64,000 nt of DNA from Candidatus Nitrotoga sp. SPKER (lineage in GTDB: Bacteria > Pseudomonadota > Gammaproteobacteria > Burkholderiales > Gallionellaceae). Positions 56,009-64,000 of this stretch are shown piece by piece. The translations under genes were made by a program, and so were the position numbers. The notes beneath the pieces are model-generated. The model was not told the origin of the DNA. It did no database searches and saw only the letters and a list, made by a program, of their open reading frames with translations. The stretch spans positions 1 to 64,000 of the forward strand of contig QFXG01000031.1 in the NCBI GenBank assembly GCA_003402285.1. The letters run 5' to 3'. Numbering within the stretch: the stretch's first letter is position 1; every line of letters starts with the position of its first letter.

Positions 56009-57271
56009 ATGGAATCTTATCTCGGTCTGGACTTTGGTACATCCGGCGCGCGCGTTTGTGTTGTGGACAAAGTCGGGGTTATTATTCATGAAGATCATAT
56101 TTTCTATCCTGATGCTGCTTTACAAATCCATCTGAATTGGCGCGAAGCACTATATACACTACTTAAACGTCTACCCGCTCCTATTGCAGCTGAATTACAA
56201 AGTATCGCTATTGCTGCTACTTCTGCCACAGTATTACTCTGTGATAAAGAGTTGGAGCCGACTGCTCCCGCTTTGCTTTACTTCGATAGCCGCGCACAAG
56301 AAGAATCGGAACAACTACAGCAGCTTGCCCCAACGGGTCATATTGTTTGCAGCGCAAGCTCAGGATTAGCCAAATTTCTATGGCTAACAAAACACACCGA
56401 GCTTTCCAACGTAGCATACTCCCTGCATCAGGCGGATTGGCTCGCTGCGTTACTTACCGGGCTAGGCGGCGTCAGCGATTATCATAATGCGCTCAAGAGT
56501 GGGTATGACACAGAGCGCCTATGCTGGCCAAATTGGATTAAGAATTTGCCGCATGCTCATTTGCTGCCGCAAGTTGTCGCTCCCGGAGCAATCATTACCC
56601 ACATCAGTTCATTAGTGGCACAACATTTCAAGATTAATCCGGCGTGCAAAGTGCATGCGGGTACCACTGACAGTATCGCCGCTTTTATTGCCGCAGGCGT
56701 GCATGAGCCGGGCTCAGCTGTCACTTCGCTCGGCACGACTATAGTACTCAAGCTGCTTTCAAAACAACGTGTAGAATCAGTGCAATATGGCGTATACAGT
56801 CATCGTTTTGGTAATTTATGGTTGGCGGGTGGCGCATCCAACGCGGGTGGCGGCGTGCTCAGGCAATATTTTGGCGATTCGCAGATTGATGAACTCAGCC
56901 ATTACATTGATCCGGCAATTGATAGCCCTCTTTACTACTATCCGTTGCCACGACCTGGCGAACGCTTTCCGATTAACGATCCTACCTTGACTCCACGCCT
57001 TACTCCGCGTCCTACAGATGACATACTTTTTTTGCATGGCTTGTTGCAAGGCTTGAGCCGCATCGAAGCAGCGGGTTATGCCAAGCTGGCTGAACTCGGT
57101 GCAAGCCCGTTAAAATCCATTATCACCACTGGCGGCGGCGCAAAAAATAAGGTGTGGAAAAACATACGCGAACGTTTGTTAGGCGTGCCAGTAGCGGTAG
57201 CGGAACACACTGAATCTGCCTACGGCGCGGCCCTGTTGGGCAAGCGTGGTTTATTAATAGGGGAGCTCTAA
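56009..57271 (+). CDS. FGGY-family carbohydrate kinase
   Basis: The 420 residues have both actin-like FGGY domains: N-terminal LGLDFGTSGARVCVVD (phosphate loop), HAGTTDSIAAFIAAG (catalytic Asp) and the ATP-binding TTGGGAKNKVWKNIR. It is shorter than xylulokinase and most like the D-ribulose kinase branch. Its substrate is a pentulose by inference. Confidence 0.88.
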   Translation: MESYLGLDFGTSGARVCVVDKVGVIIHEDHIFYPDAALQIHLNWREALYTLLKRLPAPIAAELQSIAIAATSATVLLCDKELEPTAPALLYFDSRAQEESEQLQQLAPTGHIVCSASSGLAKFLWLTKHTELSNVAYSLHQADWLAALLTGLGGVSDYHNALKSGYDTERLCWPNWIKNLPHAHLLPQVVAPGAIITHISSLVAQHFKINPACKVHAGTTDSIAAFIAAGVHEPGSAVTSLGTTIVLKLLSKQRVESVQYGVYSHRFGNLWLAGGASNAGGGVLRQYFGDSQIDELSHYIDPAIDSPLYYYPLPRPGERFPINDPTLTPRLTPRPTDDILFLHGLLQGLSRIEAAGYAKLAELGASPLKSIITTGGGAKNKVWKNIRERLLGVPVAVAEHTESAYGAALLGKRGLLIGEL

Positions 57272-57284
57272 AAAGTCCGTTTTA

Positions 57285-57689
57285 TTAAAGTCGTTGGCAT
57301 ATGCTCTTTACGAGCCGAGCCTGCCAATCTAGCGGTGGCATAGGAATGCCTATACGTTGAGGTGTACCCCAGATTGGGTTGGGAAAATGTTTGTCGACGG
57401 CATAGCGCGGAATAATGTGCCAGTGCAAGTGCGGTGTCAGGTTGCCGAGGCTGGCAAGGTTAATTTTGTCGGGCTGCATCACTTCGCGTATCACCCTTTC
57501 CACGTTAAATACCACGTTCATAAGAGCATACTGTTCTTCCGCATCCAAGTCTGTCATTTCCTTGACGTGGCGATTCCATATTACGCGACAGAACCCGGGA
57601 TAATCGATGTCCTCAACCAGCACCACGCGACAAAGCTCGCTGCGCCATAAAAGTGTTTCGCTTGTTGCTTGACAGAGTTCGCAACTCAT
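57285..57689 (-). CDS. HIT-family hydrolase
   Basis: The 134 residues contain the histidine triad HLHWHIIPRY (about 88-97) and an N-terminal CELC pair that may bind metal. It would hydrolyse nucleotide conjugates such as diadenosine polyphosphates. It lies 13 bases past the convergent kinase gene. Confidence 0.9.
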   Translation of the reverse strand: MSCELCQATSETLLWRSELCRVVLVEDIDYPGFCRVIWNRHVKEMTDLDAEEQYALMNVVFNVERVIREVMQPDKINLASLGNLTPHLHWHIIPRYAVDKHFPNPIWGTPQRIGIPMPPLDWQARLVKSICQRL

Positions 57690-57709
57690 ATTTCTTCGTG
57701 CATATTTTG

Positions 57710-58960
57710 TTAGTGATATAGAGGCAGTGCGGCAATACGTCGCTCGATTTCGTTGCTCATTTTTATATAAGCCGGGCTGCCAATGCTGCCATAGCGGCGT
57801 TTAAATTCGATTTCCTGCATAAATTCCGGTAAATCCTTCACTTCCGGCATGATGTCGGATTCGCGCAAGCCCGCATTAAATTGCTGCTGCACTTTCTGCG
57901 CACCACTATCATTTGTTGTAGCAAGTTCGCCTAAACGGGTGCCGGCTCGATCAGCGGCGATGTCATTAAAGCTGAAGCCGCTGCCACCATGAGAATCCGT
58001 GATTTCTTTGTATAAACCGATAACATCCGACAGCGGGCTGCCAGCAGTAGCGGCAAGTGCAGCAGAAACCGTGAAATGCTGAGAGAAGTCCCCGCGCCCG
58101 GCCAAAGTCACCATACGCAAAGTCGGTTTGGACCATTCTTTGGCAGCCGGAATAATGGCACTCAGCCCTTTACCGTTTACATAAAACGTCATAACGATGA
58201 TCGCGGCGCGATTTTCCGCTACCGGATCACCGCCGTTGTGTGTGCGTTGCGCGGCGAGTTCGAACAGTGCTCGCATCAGCTCATTTAACCGCAGGCTGCG
58301 TTTTGAGCTGGTTTTTTTGGTCAGTTCGACCAGTTGCTCGTGATATACCTTCAGCCGTTCCTGCTCTTTGGGCGGCACCAGCAAGGCCTTTAGTTGATTG
58401 GGCAGCGCATCGTTCCATTCGAAGACGATACGCAGCATGTCATCGCTGGTGCTCACATTTTTGATGATATCGGCAGCTGCCCCGTAGTCCTTGCTGGCTT
58501 GTAACTGCTTAATGCCGGACTGTAGTAGCCAGTTCGCAGCAAACGCGGGCACGGGTAACTTACCAATGTGTAGATATTCAAATTGTGGGAGGGCTTTGGT
58601 TTCACGAAGTTTAGCGTCGATATTGAGATAGCGTCCGATGGGATTGGGCGGTAACTCAACAGTTGCGCGTACTCTGGCCCTGCCTTGCTGTAAATCTATG
58701 TTCGAGCTGCCCTTGCCGTAGCTGTTGGCAAGATAGTTGACTACAAGATCGAGCTCTTCCTGGCTAATAGTAATGGTGCGCAGTACGCCTGCTTTCATTC
58801 TACGCGGATCATTACGCGACAGTATCTGCTTGGCGCGATCGATATACGCTGGCGTAAATTGGGCAATACCCGTGATAAGCGGTTGTTTTTCGATACTTAA
58901 ATAAATTGCAGATAGCAGCCCTAACCCGATAACGATGAACAGTATTAATATAGTCCGCAT
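57710..58960 (-). CDS. Conserved membrane-anchored protein of unknown function
   Basis: The 416 residues have one N-terminal membrane segment (TILILFIVIGLGLLSAIYLS) that may also be an uncleaved signal, then a largely periplasmic part. GGSGFSFNDIAADRAGTRLG (about 335) is a conserved block known to me from uncharacterised exported proteins of Betaproteobacteria. It is in line with the HIT gene and may be cotranscribed. Function unknown. Confidence 0.7.
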   Translation of the reverse strand: MRTILILFIVIGLGLLSAIYLSIEKQPLITGIAQFTPAYIDRAKQILSRNDPRRMKAGVLRTITISQEELDLVVNYLANSYGKGSSNIDLQQGRARVRATVELPPNPIGRYLNIDAKLRETKALPQFEYLHIGKLPVPAFAANWLLQSGIKQLQASKDYGAAADIIKNVSTSDDMLRIVFEWNDALPNQLKALLVPPKEQERLKVYHEQLVELTKKTSSKRSLRLNELMRALFELAAQRTHNGGDPVAENRAAIIVMTFYVNGKGLSAIIPAAKEWSKPTLRMVTLAGRGDFSQHFTVSAALAATAGSPLSDVIGLYKEITDSHGGSGFSFNDIAADRAGTRLGELATTNDSGAQKVQQQFNAGLRESDIMPEVKDLPEFMQEIEFKRRYGSIGSPAYIKMSNEIERRIAALPLYH

Positions 58961-59190
58961 TTATTTATTTCTACGCAGTTACAAAAGTGCCATACAAAAG
59001 TGCAAAAATCCGTTCCAAATTAAATCGGCACCACAGCCGCATTATTTTAATATCAATGCAGCTGTGGTACCGATCTAACTGGTATAACATCAAGAGATCA
59101 ACAACAAGTTGCCCAGTTTTGCAAATGCTTAATGCTTGGCTGTGCGATTGGCAGGATAGTGTGAAGCCTACCCTGCCAACCGCAACAGAG

Positions 59191-61095
59191 TTAGCTGCTG
59201 CTCATTTCCAGCATCAGCTGATTGATACGTTTCACGAAGCTAGCCGGATCGTCAAGTTGACCACCTTCAGCCAACAAGGCTTGGTCAAATAATACCGAGG
59301 CCCAGTCATCAAACTTGCTCTCTTCGGCTTGCAGGCGTAATACAACCGGATGCTTGGGATTAATTTCGAGAATAGGCTGTGACACGGGCGCTTTCTGTCC
59401 TGATGCCTTCAATAGACGAGCCAGATTGGAGTTGATGTCATGAACGTCCGCTACCAGGCAAGCTGGCGAATCGGTCAGGCGGTGAGTCACACGCACTTCT
59501 TTAACACGCTCTTTAAGGCTGGTTTTAATCTTGTCGGTCAGCTCCTTGAATGCACCGGCATCTTTTTCCTGTTCTTGCTTTTCTGATTCATCTTCAAGCT
59601 TGCCGAGATCAAGTCCCCCTTTCGCAACAGATACCAATGGTTTACCTTCGAAAGCGGGTAAATTACTCACTACCCATTCATCGACGTGATCGGTCAATAA
59701 AAGCACTTCTATGTCTTTCTTGCGGAACACTTCCAAATGCGGGCTATTTTTCGCGGCATTAAAAGTATCAGCGGTAATGTAATAAATCTTGTCCTGACCT
59801 TCTTTCATGCGACTAATGTAATCAGCCAGAGATACGGTTTCTCCTGGTGAATTAGTATGGGTAGAGGCGAGGCGCATCAAGCCAGCGATCTTGTCTTTAT
59901 TAGCGAAATCTTCGCCCACTCCTTCCTTCAGCACGCGGCCAAATACATCCCAAAACTTGGTATATTTCTCTGGATCTTTAACTGCCATATCTTCCAGCAG
60001 GCCAAGCACTTTTTTGGTGCAACCAGAACGGATTGCTTCGATGTCTTTTGATTCTTGCAGAATCTCGCGTGATACGTTGAGGGGGAGGTCATTGGTATCA
60101 ACCACACCGCGTACAAAACGCAGGTAATGTGGCATTAGTTGGGTGGCATCGTCCATAATGAAGACGCGGCGCACATATAGCTTAATACCGTGACTCGCAT
60201 CGCGCTCCCACAAATCAAAGGGTGCCCTGGCCGGTAGGTACAGTAACAACGTGTATTCCTGGCGTCCCTCTACGCGTGCATGAGTCCATGCCAGCGGGTC
60301 CTCATAGTCATGACCTACATGTTTGTAAAAACCTTTGTACTCATCATCATTGATTTCGGTTTTGGGGCGTGCCCACAACGCAAAAGCTTGATTGATGGTC
60401 TCTTCTTCCTCAAGCACCTGCTGTGCGTTATCTTTCCATTCCTCTTTTTTCATTAAAATAGGCTGAACGATGTGGTCAGAATACTTATGAATAATAGTGC
60501 GCAACTTTGTTCCATTTAGCAGGTCTTCTTGCCCTTCACGCAGGTGCAGGGTAATAGACGTACCCCGTGTAGCACGCTCGACCATCTCAATGGCAAATTC
60601 TCCGCCACCGTCAGATTCCCAGCTGACCCCTTGATCAATGTTTTCACCAGCACGGCGCGTTAACACGCTGACTTTGTCGGCAACGATAAAAGCCGAATAA
60701 AACCCCACGCCAAACTGACCGATAAGATTTGCATCTTTCTGCTGGTCTCCAGAAAGCTGAGTAAAGAATTCGCGCGTACCGGATTTGGCAATCGTGCCGA
60801 GATTGTTGATGACTTCGTCGCGACTCATACCAATACCATTGTCGCTAATGGTCAGTGTTTTCGCTTCTTTATCGTAGCTCACATGGATAGTCAGCTCGGA
60901 ATCATTCTCAAACAAGGCCGAGTTATGCAATCCCTCGAAGCGCAGCTTGTCGCAGGCATCGGACGCATTGGAAATTAATTCACGCAGAAAAATTTCTCGA
61001 TTCGAATATAGCGAATGAATCATCAACTGCAGTAGTTGTTTGACCTCGGCCTGAAAACCCATGGTTTCACGATTGCTGGTTACATTATCGGTCAT
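59191..61095 (-). CDS. htpG: Chaperone protein HtpG (Hsp90)
   Basis: The 634 residues have the Hsp90 layout: N-terminal GHKL ATPase domain ([36 protein letters not shown]), middle domain ([12 protein letters not shown]) and C-terminal dimerisation domain. Length is normal. Upstream of the start ACTCTC on the plus strand (GAGAGAGT reading the gene) is the ribosome site. Confidence 0.98.
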   Translation of the reverse strand: MTDNVTSNRETMGFQAEVKQLLQLMIHSLYSNREIFLRELISNASDACDKLRFEGLHNSALFENDSELTIHVSYDKEAKTLTISDNGIGMSRDEVINNLGTIAKSGTREFFTQLSGDQQKDANLIGQFGVGFYSAFIVADKVSVLTRRAGENIDQGVSWESDGGGEFAIEMVERATRGTSITLHLREGQEDLLNGTKLRTIIHKYSDHIVQPILMKKEEWKDNAQQVLEEEETINQAFALWARPKTEINDDEYKGFYKHVGHDYEDPLAWTHARVEGRQEYTLLLYLPARAPFDLWERDASHGIKLYVRRVFIMDDATQLMPHYLRFVRGVVDTNDLPLNVSREILQESKDIEAIRSGCTKKVLGLLEDMAVKDPEKYTKFWDVFGRVLKEGVGEDFANKDKIAGLMRLASTHTNSPGETVSLADYISRMKEGQDKIYYITADTFNAAKNSPHLEVFRKKDIEVLLLTDHVDEWVVSNLPAFEGKPLVSVAKGGLDLGKLEDESEKQEQEKDAGAFKELTDKIKTSLKERVKEVRVTHRLTDSPACLVADVHDINSNLARLLKASGQKAPVSQPILEINPKHPVVLRLQAEESKFDDWASVLFDQALLAEGGQLDDPASFVKRINQLMLEMSSS

Positions 61096-61170
61096 TACTC
61101 TCTCCGTTATTTTTTAGACAGGACACAGGGATAGGTTGGGGTAGTCTTACAATTTTCAAGAGGGACTATT

Positions 61171-62031
61171 TCATCTGCCATCCGCTTTAGCTGCTTGTCG
61201 CAAAAGTCGCCGTGCAGTGTCCGCATCGCGAGCGGCATCAATTTCACGCATTACAGCGCCGACGTCAGCCTTTTTGTTGCTCTGTTTGAATTTGCCGGTT
61301 AGTTCAATTTCAGTGTGTAATTCACCGCTTTGATACAGTGACCATATTTCTTTGCCGTAATTAGTAGAACGTAGTTCGGGGGCGAATTGGCCGAAGTAAG
61401 TTGCCAGATTATCGACGTCTCGTTCCAGCATTTTGCAGGCATTGTTGTTTGCGGCAGCATCGATTGCTTGTGGCAAATCGATGATGACCGGCCCATTGCT
61501 GTCGACGAGGATGTTGTACTCGGAAAGGTCGCCGTGAACAATACCGGCACACAGCATGCGCACGACTTCCGTGATCAAAATTTGATGATATTGTCGCGCG
61601 AGCTCGGCAGTAAGAACTAAATCATTGAGTCGTGGGGCAGGCTCGCCATTTGCGTCGGACACTAATTCCATTAATAACACGCCCTCGTAAAACCCATAGG
61701 GATGCGGAACACGCACGCCTGCAGCGGCGAGTTTGTACAAAGCGTCTACTTCAGCATTTTGCCAAGCAGTTTCCCGCTCTTTACGCCCATAGCGCGTGCC
61801 TTTTTCCATGGCACGAGCCATACGGCTGTTTTTCACTTTGCGGCCTTCCGTGTAGTGAACGGCCTGGTGAAAACTGCGCTTGTTAGCTTCTTTATAAACT
61901 TTTGCGCAGCGGATATGTTCTCCACAGATCACAATGTAAACATTAGCTTCTTTGCCGCTCATCAGCTGACGGTCTACTTTGTCAACGATACCATCCTGGA
62001 TAAGCGGCTCAATTCTTTTTGGAGTTTTCAT
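61171..62031 (-). CDS. RIO-family serine kinase
   Basis: The 286 residues show RIO1-like kinase motifs: SGKEANVYIV (P-loop, about 25-34), CAKVYK (Lys), HGDLSEYNIL (catalytic Asp and Asn, about 165-174) and IIDLPQA (metal-binding Asp). In bacteria these kinases are uncommon and their substrates are unknown; archaeal and eukaryotic relatives act in ribosome assembly. Confidence 0.92.
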   Translation of the reverse strand: MKTPKRIEPLIQDGIVDKVDRQLMSGKEANVYIVICGEHIRCAKVYKEANKRSFHQAVHYTEGRKVKNSRMARAMEKGTRYGRKERETAWQNAEVDALYKLAAAGVRVPHPYGFYEGVLLMELVSDANGEPAPRLNDLVLTAELARQYHQILITEVVRMLCAGIVHGDLSEYNILVDSNGPVIIDLPQAIDAAANNNACKMLERDVDNLATYFGQFAPELRSTNYGKEIWSLYQSGELHTEIELTGKFKQSNKKADVGAVMREIDAARDADTARRLLRQAAKADGR

Positions 62032-62109
62032 GTGACAAGGTTTTACCCAGAGCGTATATACAATAATCCAAATAGTATTTTAAAAAAGCGGCTTTGCTAA
62101 CCTGATACT

Positions 62110-62493
62110 TTAATGAGATGGTTGATATTCAATAAATTCCAATGCATTATCATCCGGGTCGCGGCAGAATAAGGCGGAGCGTCCAGACATACTGATCGTA
62201 TAATTTATTGTGGCTGAATCCAATTTTTTCATTAATGCATTCAAATTACTTACCGACAGCGCTATATGGCGGTCGCGTCCGCCGTGCGCTGGACGTTGCA
62301 GGCTCGCTTCCGGATTTGGCAGTTGCATGAGATGAATTTGTTGATGTATGCCCACGTTATACCACACGCCGGGAAAACTCATCTCTGGACGCTTGCTGTC
62401 AGGTACCAGCTCCAGAATATTTTCATAAAAAATACGCGCCCTATTCAGATCTGCCACCAAAAAAGTGGCATGTAGCAGGTGAGTGATTTGCAT
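62110..62493 (-). CDS. VOC-superfamily (glyoxalase-like) protein
   Basis: The 127 residues have paired beta-alpha-beta-beta-beta units with ligands in LLHATFLVADLNRAR (His), RDRHIALSV (His) and NALEFIEYQ (Glu), as in metal-dependent VOC enzymes. The substrate cannot be named from sequence. A 14-bp palindrome lies just upstream (62513-62526). Confidence 0.85.
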   Translation of the reverse strand: MQITHLLHATFLVADLNRARIFYENILELVPDSKRPEMSFPGVWYNVGIHQQIHLMQLPNPEASLQRPAHGGRDRHIALSVSNLNALMKKLDSATINYTISMSGRSALFCRDPDDNALEFIEYQPSH

Positions 62494-62808
62494 AAGTTTT
62501 AGCGGTGTCCTGCATTATGCATAATGTCTAAGAAGGATACTGTCATTTCTATTCAGTATATTATGCACATTAGAGATCAAAATAAAAAAACGATCAGTTC
62601 CCTATACACAATGCCAGTTAGAGGATAGGAATGAAACGCTGTCGGTAAAAATTGGACATAAGCAAAATGTTTCTTAATAACTGTGTCTCTAAAGTATATA
62701 AAGCATTATATAAAATATTGCGGTTACATTGCCTGTTTTATGCACAAGCTCAACTCATTGATATAGGTATAACGAGCTAAATTTAATTAACTTAAGGAGA
62801 GCATTATC
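62494..62808. promoter_or_regulatory. Intergenic region with palindrome CATTATGCATAATG
   Basis: About 315 bases between divergent genes. The perfect 14-bp palindrome at 62513-62526 lies 20 bases before the VOC gene start, positioned as an operator. A related TTATGCAC occurs twice further right. The ribosome site AAGGAGAG precedes the DUF1566 gene. Confidence 0.4.
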
Positions 62809-63294
62809 ATGGAAACCGGCACTCCCCAGCCGTTGGCAGATATACCAGCCGTACCAGGCAACTCAGATGCACCCATTCAGACCAGATATTCCATATCAGT
62901 CGATGGCAACGAAGTCGCCGACAGTAAAACCGGGCTGATCTGGCGACGTTGTCCAGAAGGTATGACGGTCAGCAGTAGTGGTTGTAGCGGAGTTGCAGCT
63001 GCTTATACGTGGGATCAGTCGCTGGCCCTGGCTAACGACGTAGCGTTAACTAGTGGTAAGCCATGGCGTCTTCCCGATGTAAAAGAACTTTCGAGCATTG
63101 TAGATGCCAGTTTCGGAAATCCGGCGATTGATACACACGCTTTTCCCGGAACACCTGCAACGCCTTTCTGGTCGGCCACGCCTGTAGAAAATAATCCGTT
63201 AAAGGCTTGGTATGTTATGTTTTATGGTGGTTTTATGAATACTTACGTCTGTGGCGGTAAGCTTCAGGTACGCTTAGTGCGTTCTAGCCAGTGA
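62809..63294 (+). CDS. DUF1566 (Lcl C-terminal-like) protein, copy 1
   Basis: The 161 residues hold the DUF1566 pattern: DSKTGLIWRRCPEGMT, SGKPWRLPDVKELSSIVD, FPGTPATPFWSATP and QVRLVRSS. The family is found in secreted or surface lectin-like proteins, but no signal peptide is visible here. It has AAGGAGAG ahead. A paralogue follows 200 bases later. Confidence 0.85.
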   Translation: METGTPQPLADIPAVPGNSDAPIQTRYSISVDGNEVADSKTGLIWRRCPEGMTVSSSGCSGVAAAYTWDQSLALANDVALTSGKPWRLPDVKELSSIVDASFGNPAIDTHAFPGTPATPFWSATPVENNPLKAWYVMFYGGFMNTYVCGGKLQVRLVRSSQ

Positions 63295-63495
63295 TTCGCA
63301 GCGTTGGAAGAAGGTGCGGAACGAAGCAACTCTGGAGTAGAATCCCGCATTGACAAGATATTATAATTATTTTACAACTACGCGTTATTTATATAATCGC
63401 GGCATAGTTAAATTATTGTAATTATTATTAATATTTTTTAAGAACGCAGGCAATCCCTGTTAACTGATAACTAACTGATAGAAAGAAGCTCAATT

Positions 63496-63927
63496 ATGCA
63501 GAATGAAACTGACAACCAGCCGCCAGCGCGATTTATCATTTCTGAGGATGGTACTGAAGTTACAGACAATAAAACTGGCCTGATCTGGCGACGTTGCGCT
63601 GAAGGTATGACAGCCAGTATCGATGGCTACACTGGAATTCCTGGCGTATATAATTTGGAAGATGCATTAGCTTTGGCCAAAAGCCAAGCAAAGGCAACGG
63701 GCAAAGCTTGGCGCTTACCTAAAGTAGAAGAGCTATCAAGCATCGTGGATATGAGCCGCAGAGATCCATCGATTGATACAGATGTCTTCCCGGGAACGCC
63801 AGGCTCCCCTTTCTTTACAGCTTCGCCTGATGGTGCCTTATCCTGGTTTGTCAGTTTCTATGTTGGTAAAGTGTTCAGCGAATACAGTGAGGTTCCTAAT
63901 CACGTAAGATTAGTACGTTCTAGTTGA
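63496..63927 (+). CDS. DUF1566 (Lcl C-terminal-like) protein, copy 2
   Basis: The 143 residues repeat the same pattern (TDNKTGLIWRRCAEGMT, WRLPKVEELSSIVDMSRRDP, FPGTPGSPFFTASPDG, HVRLVRSS). It is shorter at the N-terminus than copy 1 and lacks a signal peptide. The pair most probably arose by tandem duplication, and the array may continue beyond the window. Function unknown. Confidence 0.85.
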   Translation: MQNETDNQPPARFIISEDGTEVTDNKTGLIWRRCAEGMTASIDGYTGIPGVYNLEDALALAKSQAKATGKAWRLPKVEELSSIVDMSRRDPSIDTDVFPGTPGSPFFTASPDGALSWFVSFYVGKVFSEYSEVPNHVRLVRSS

Positions 63928-64000
63928 TAGCAAGATCTGAATGTTGAGATCAGCAAATATCAAGTTATATCGGCTATGGAATACAACCATTGCATCTCGA

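Noticed and set aside
1-64000. CRISPR arrays, rRNA genes and intact transposase genes
   Set aside because: No regularly spaced direct repeats, rRNA sequence or transposase reading frame was recognised on either strand.

Overview
The window looks like a betaproteobacterial chromosome of the Gallionellaceae type, most likely a nitrite oxidiser related to Candidatus Nitrotoga. The main clue is the left edge (1-598, minus strand): the start of a Tat-exported type II molybdoenzyme catalytic subunit closely resembling nitrite oxidoreductase NxrA. The housekeeping genes (rpsU, yqeY, dnaG, rpoD, sucCD, glnA, leuA, htpG) fit that lineage. The taxonomic call is an inference from recognised protein motifs, not from a search.

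Layout. 1-3792 holds nxrA (running off the window), a long AT-rich promoter region, an AraC-type and a Crp/Fnr-type regulator, and a shortened DUF2383 four-helix protein. 4176-14187 is a complete-looking integrative element of about 10 kb in the 3' end of a tRNA-Met(CAU) gene, bounded by a 46-bp direct repeat (44 identities). It carries a tyrosine integrase, a low-complexity exported protein, a leader region with terminators and a C4-like antisense RNA, a possible -1 frameshift gene, an AlpA-like protein, a DUF3631 primase/helicase interrupted at a run of eight C, several small phage-type genes, an HK97-type major capsid gene, an HNH endonuclease and cos-like sequence. No terminase, portal, protease or tail gene was found, so it reads as a phage satellite or a minimal remnant.

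14218-19000 is the macromolecular-synthesis cluster rpsU-yqeY-dnaG-rpoD-tRNA-Met, all on the minus strand. 19305-28272 is ordinary core sequence: OsmC-like protein, an outer-membrane channel, maf, dksA, galE, sucCD and mgtE. 28457-35186 is an unusual three-gene cluster: a 939-residue double glycosyltransferase with TPR, SEC-C and HD-like parts, a DUF218 protein, and a 1094-residue adenylation-carrier-thioesterase-TPR protein. 35364-37370 encodes a periplasmic GH3/NagZ-like enzyme and a GlcG/HbpS-like protein.

37716-44658 is a probable antiphage locus: a 2099-residue nuclease (Cap4/DUF4297-like)-STAND NTPase protein resembling Avs3, plus an overlapping helical partner gene. It is followed by decayed DNA (44655-46216) with a hipA fragment, a HemP-like gene, a broken PepSY membrane-protein gene and REP-like palindromes. 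46271-49059 groups hemerythrin, membrane proteins and bacterioferritin with its ferredoxin. 49368-63927 is mainly core metabolism (queD, an ABC exporter, leuA, glnA, ppa, an FGGY kinase, HIT, htpG, a RIO kinase, a VOC protein) and ends with two tandem DUF1566 genes.

Taken together, a core chromosome carries two mobile or defence-rich zones (the tRNA-Met satellite and the Avs-like locus) and the edge of the energy-metabolism locus, which ends about 3.6 kb from the satellite's attachment site.
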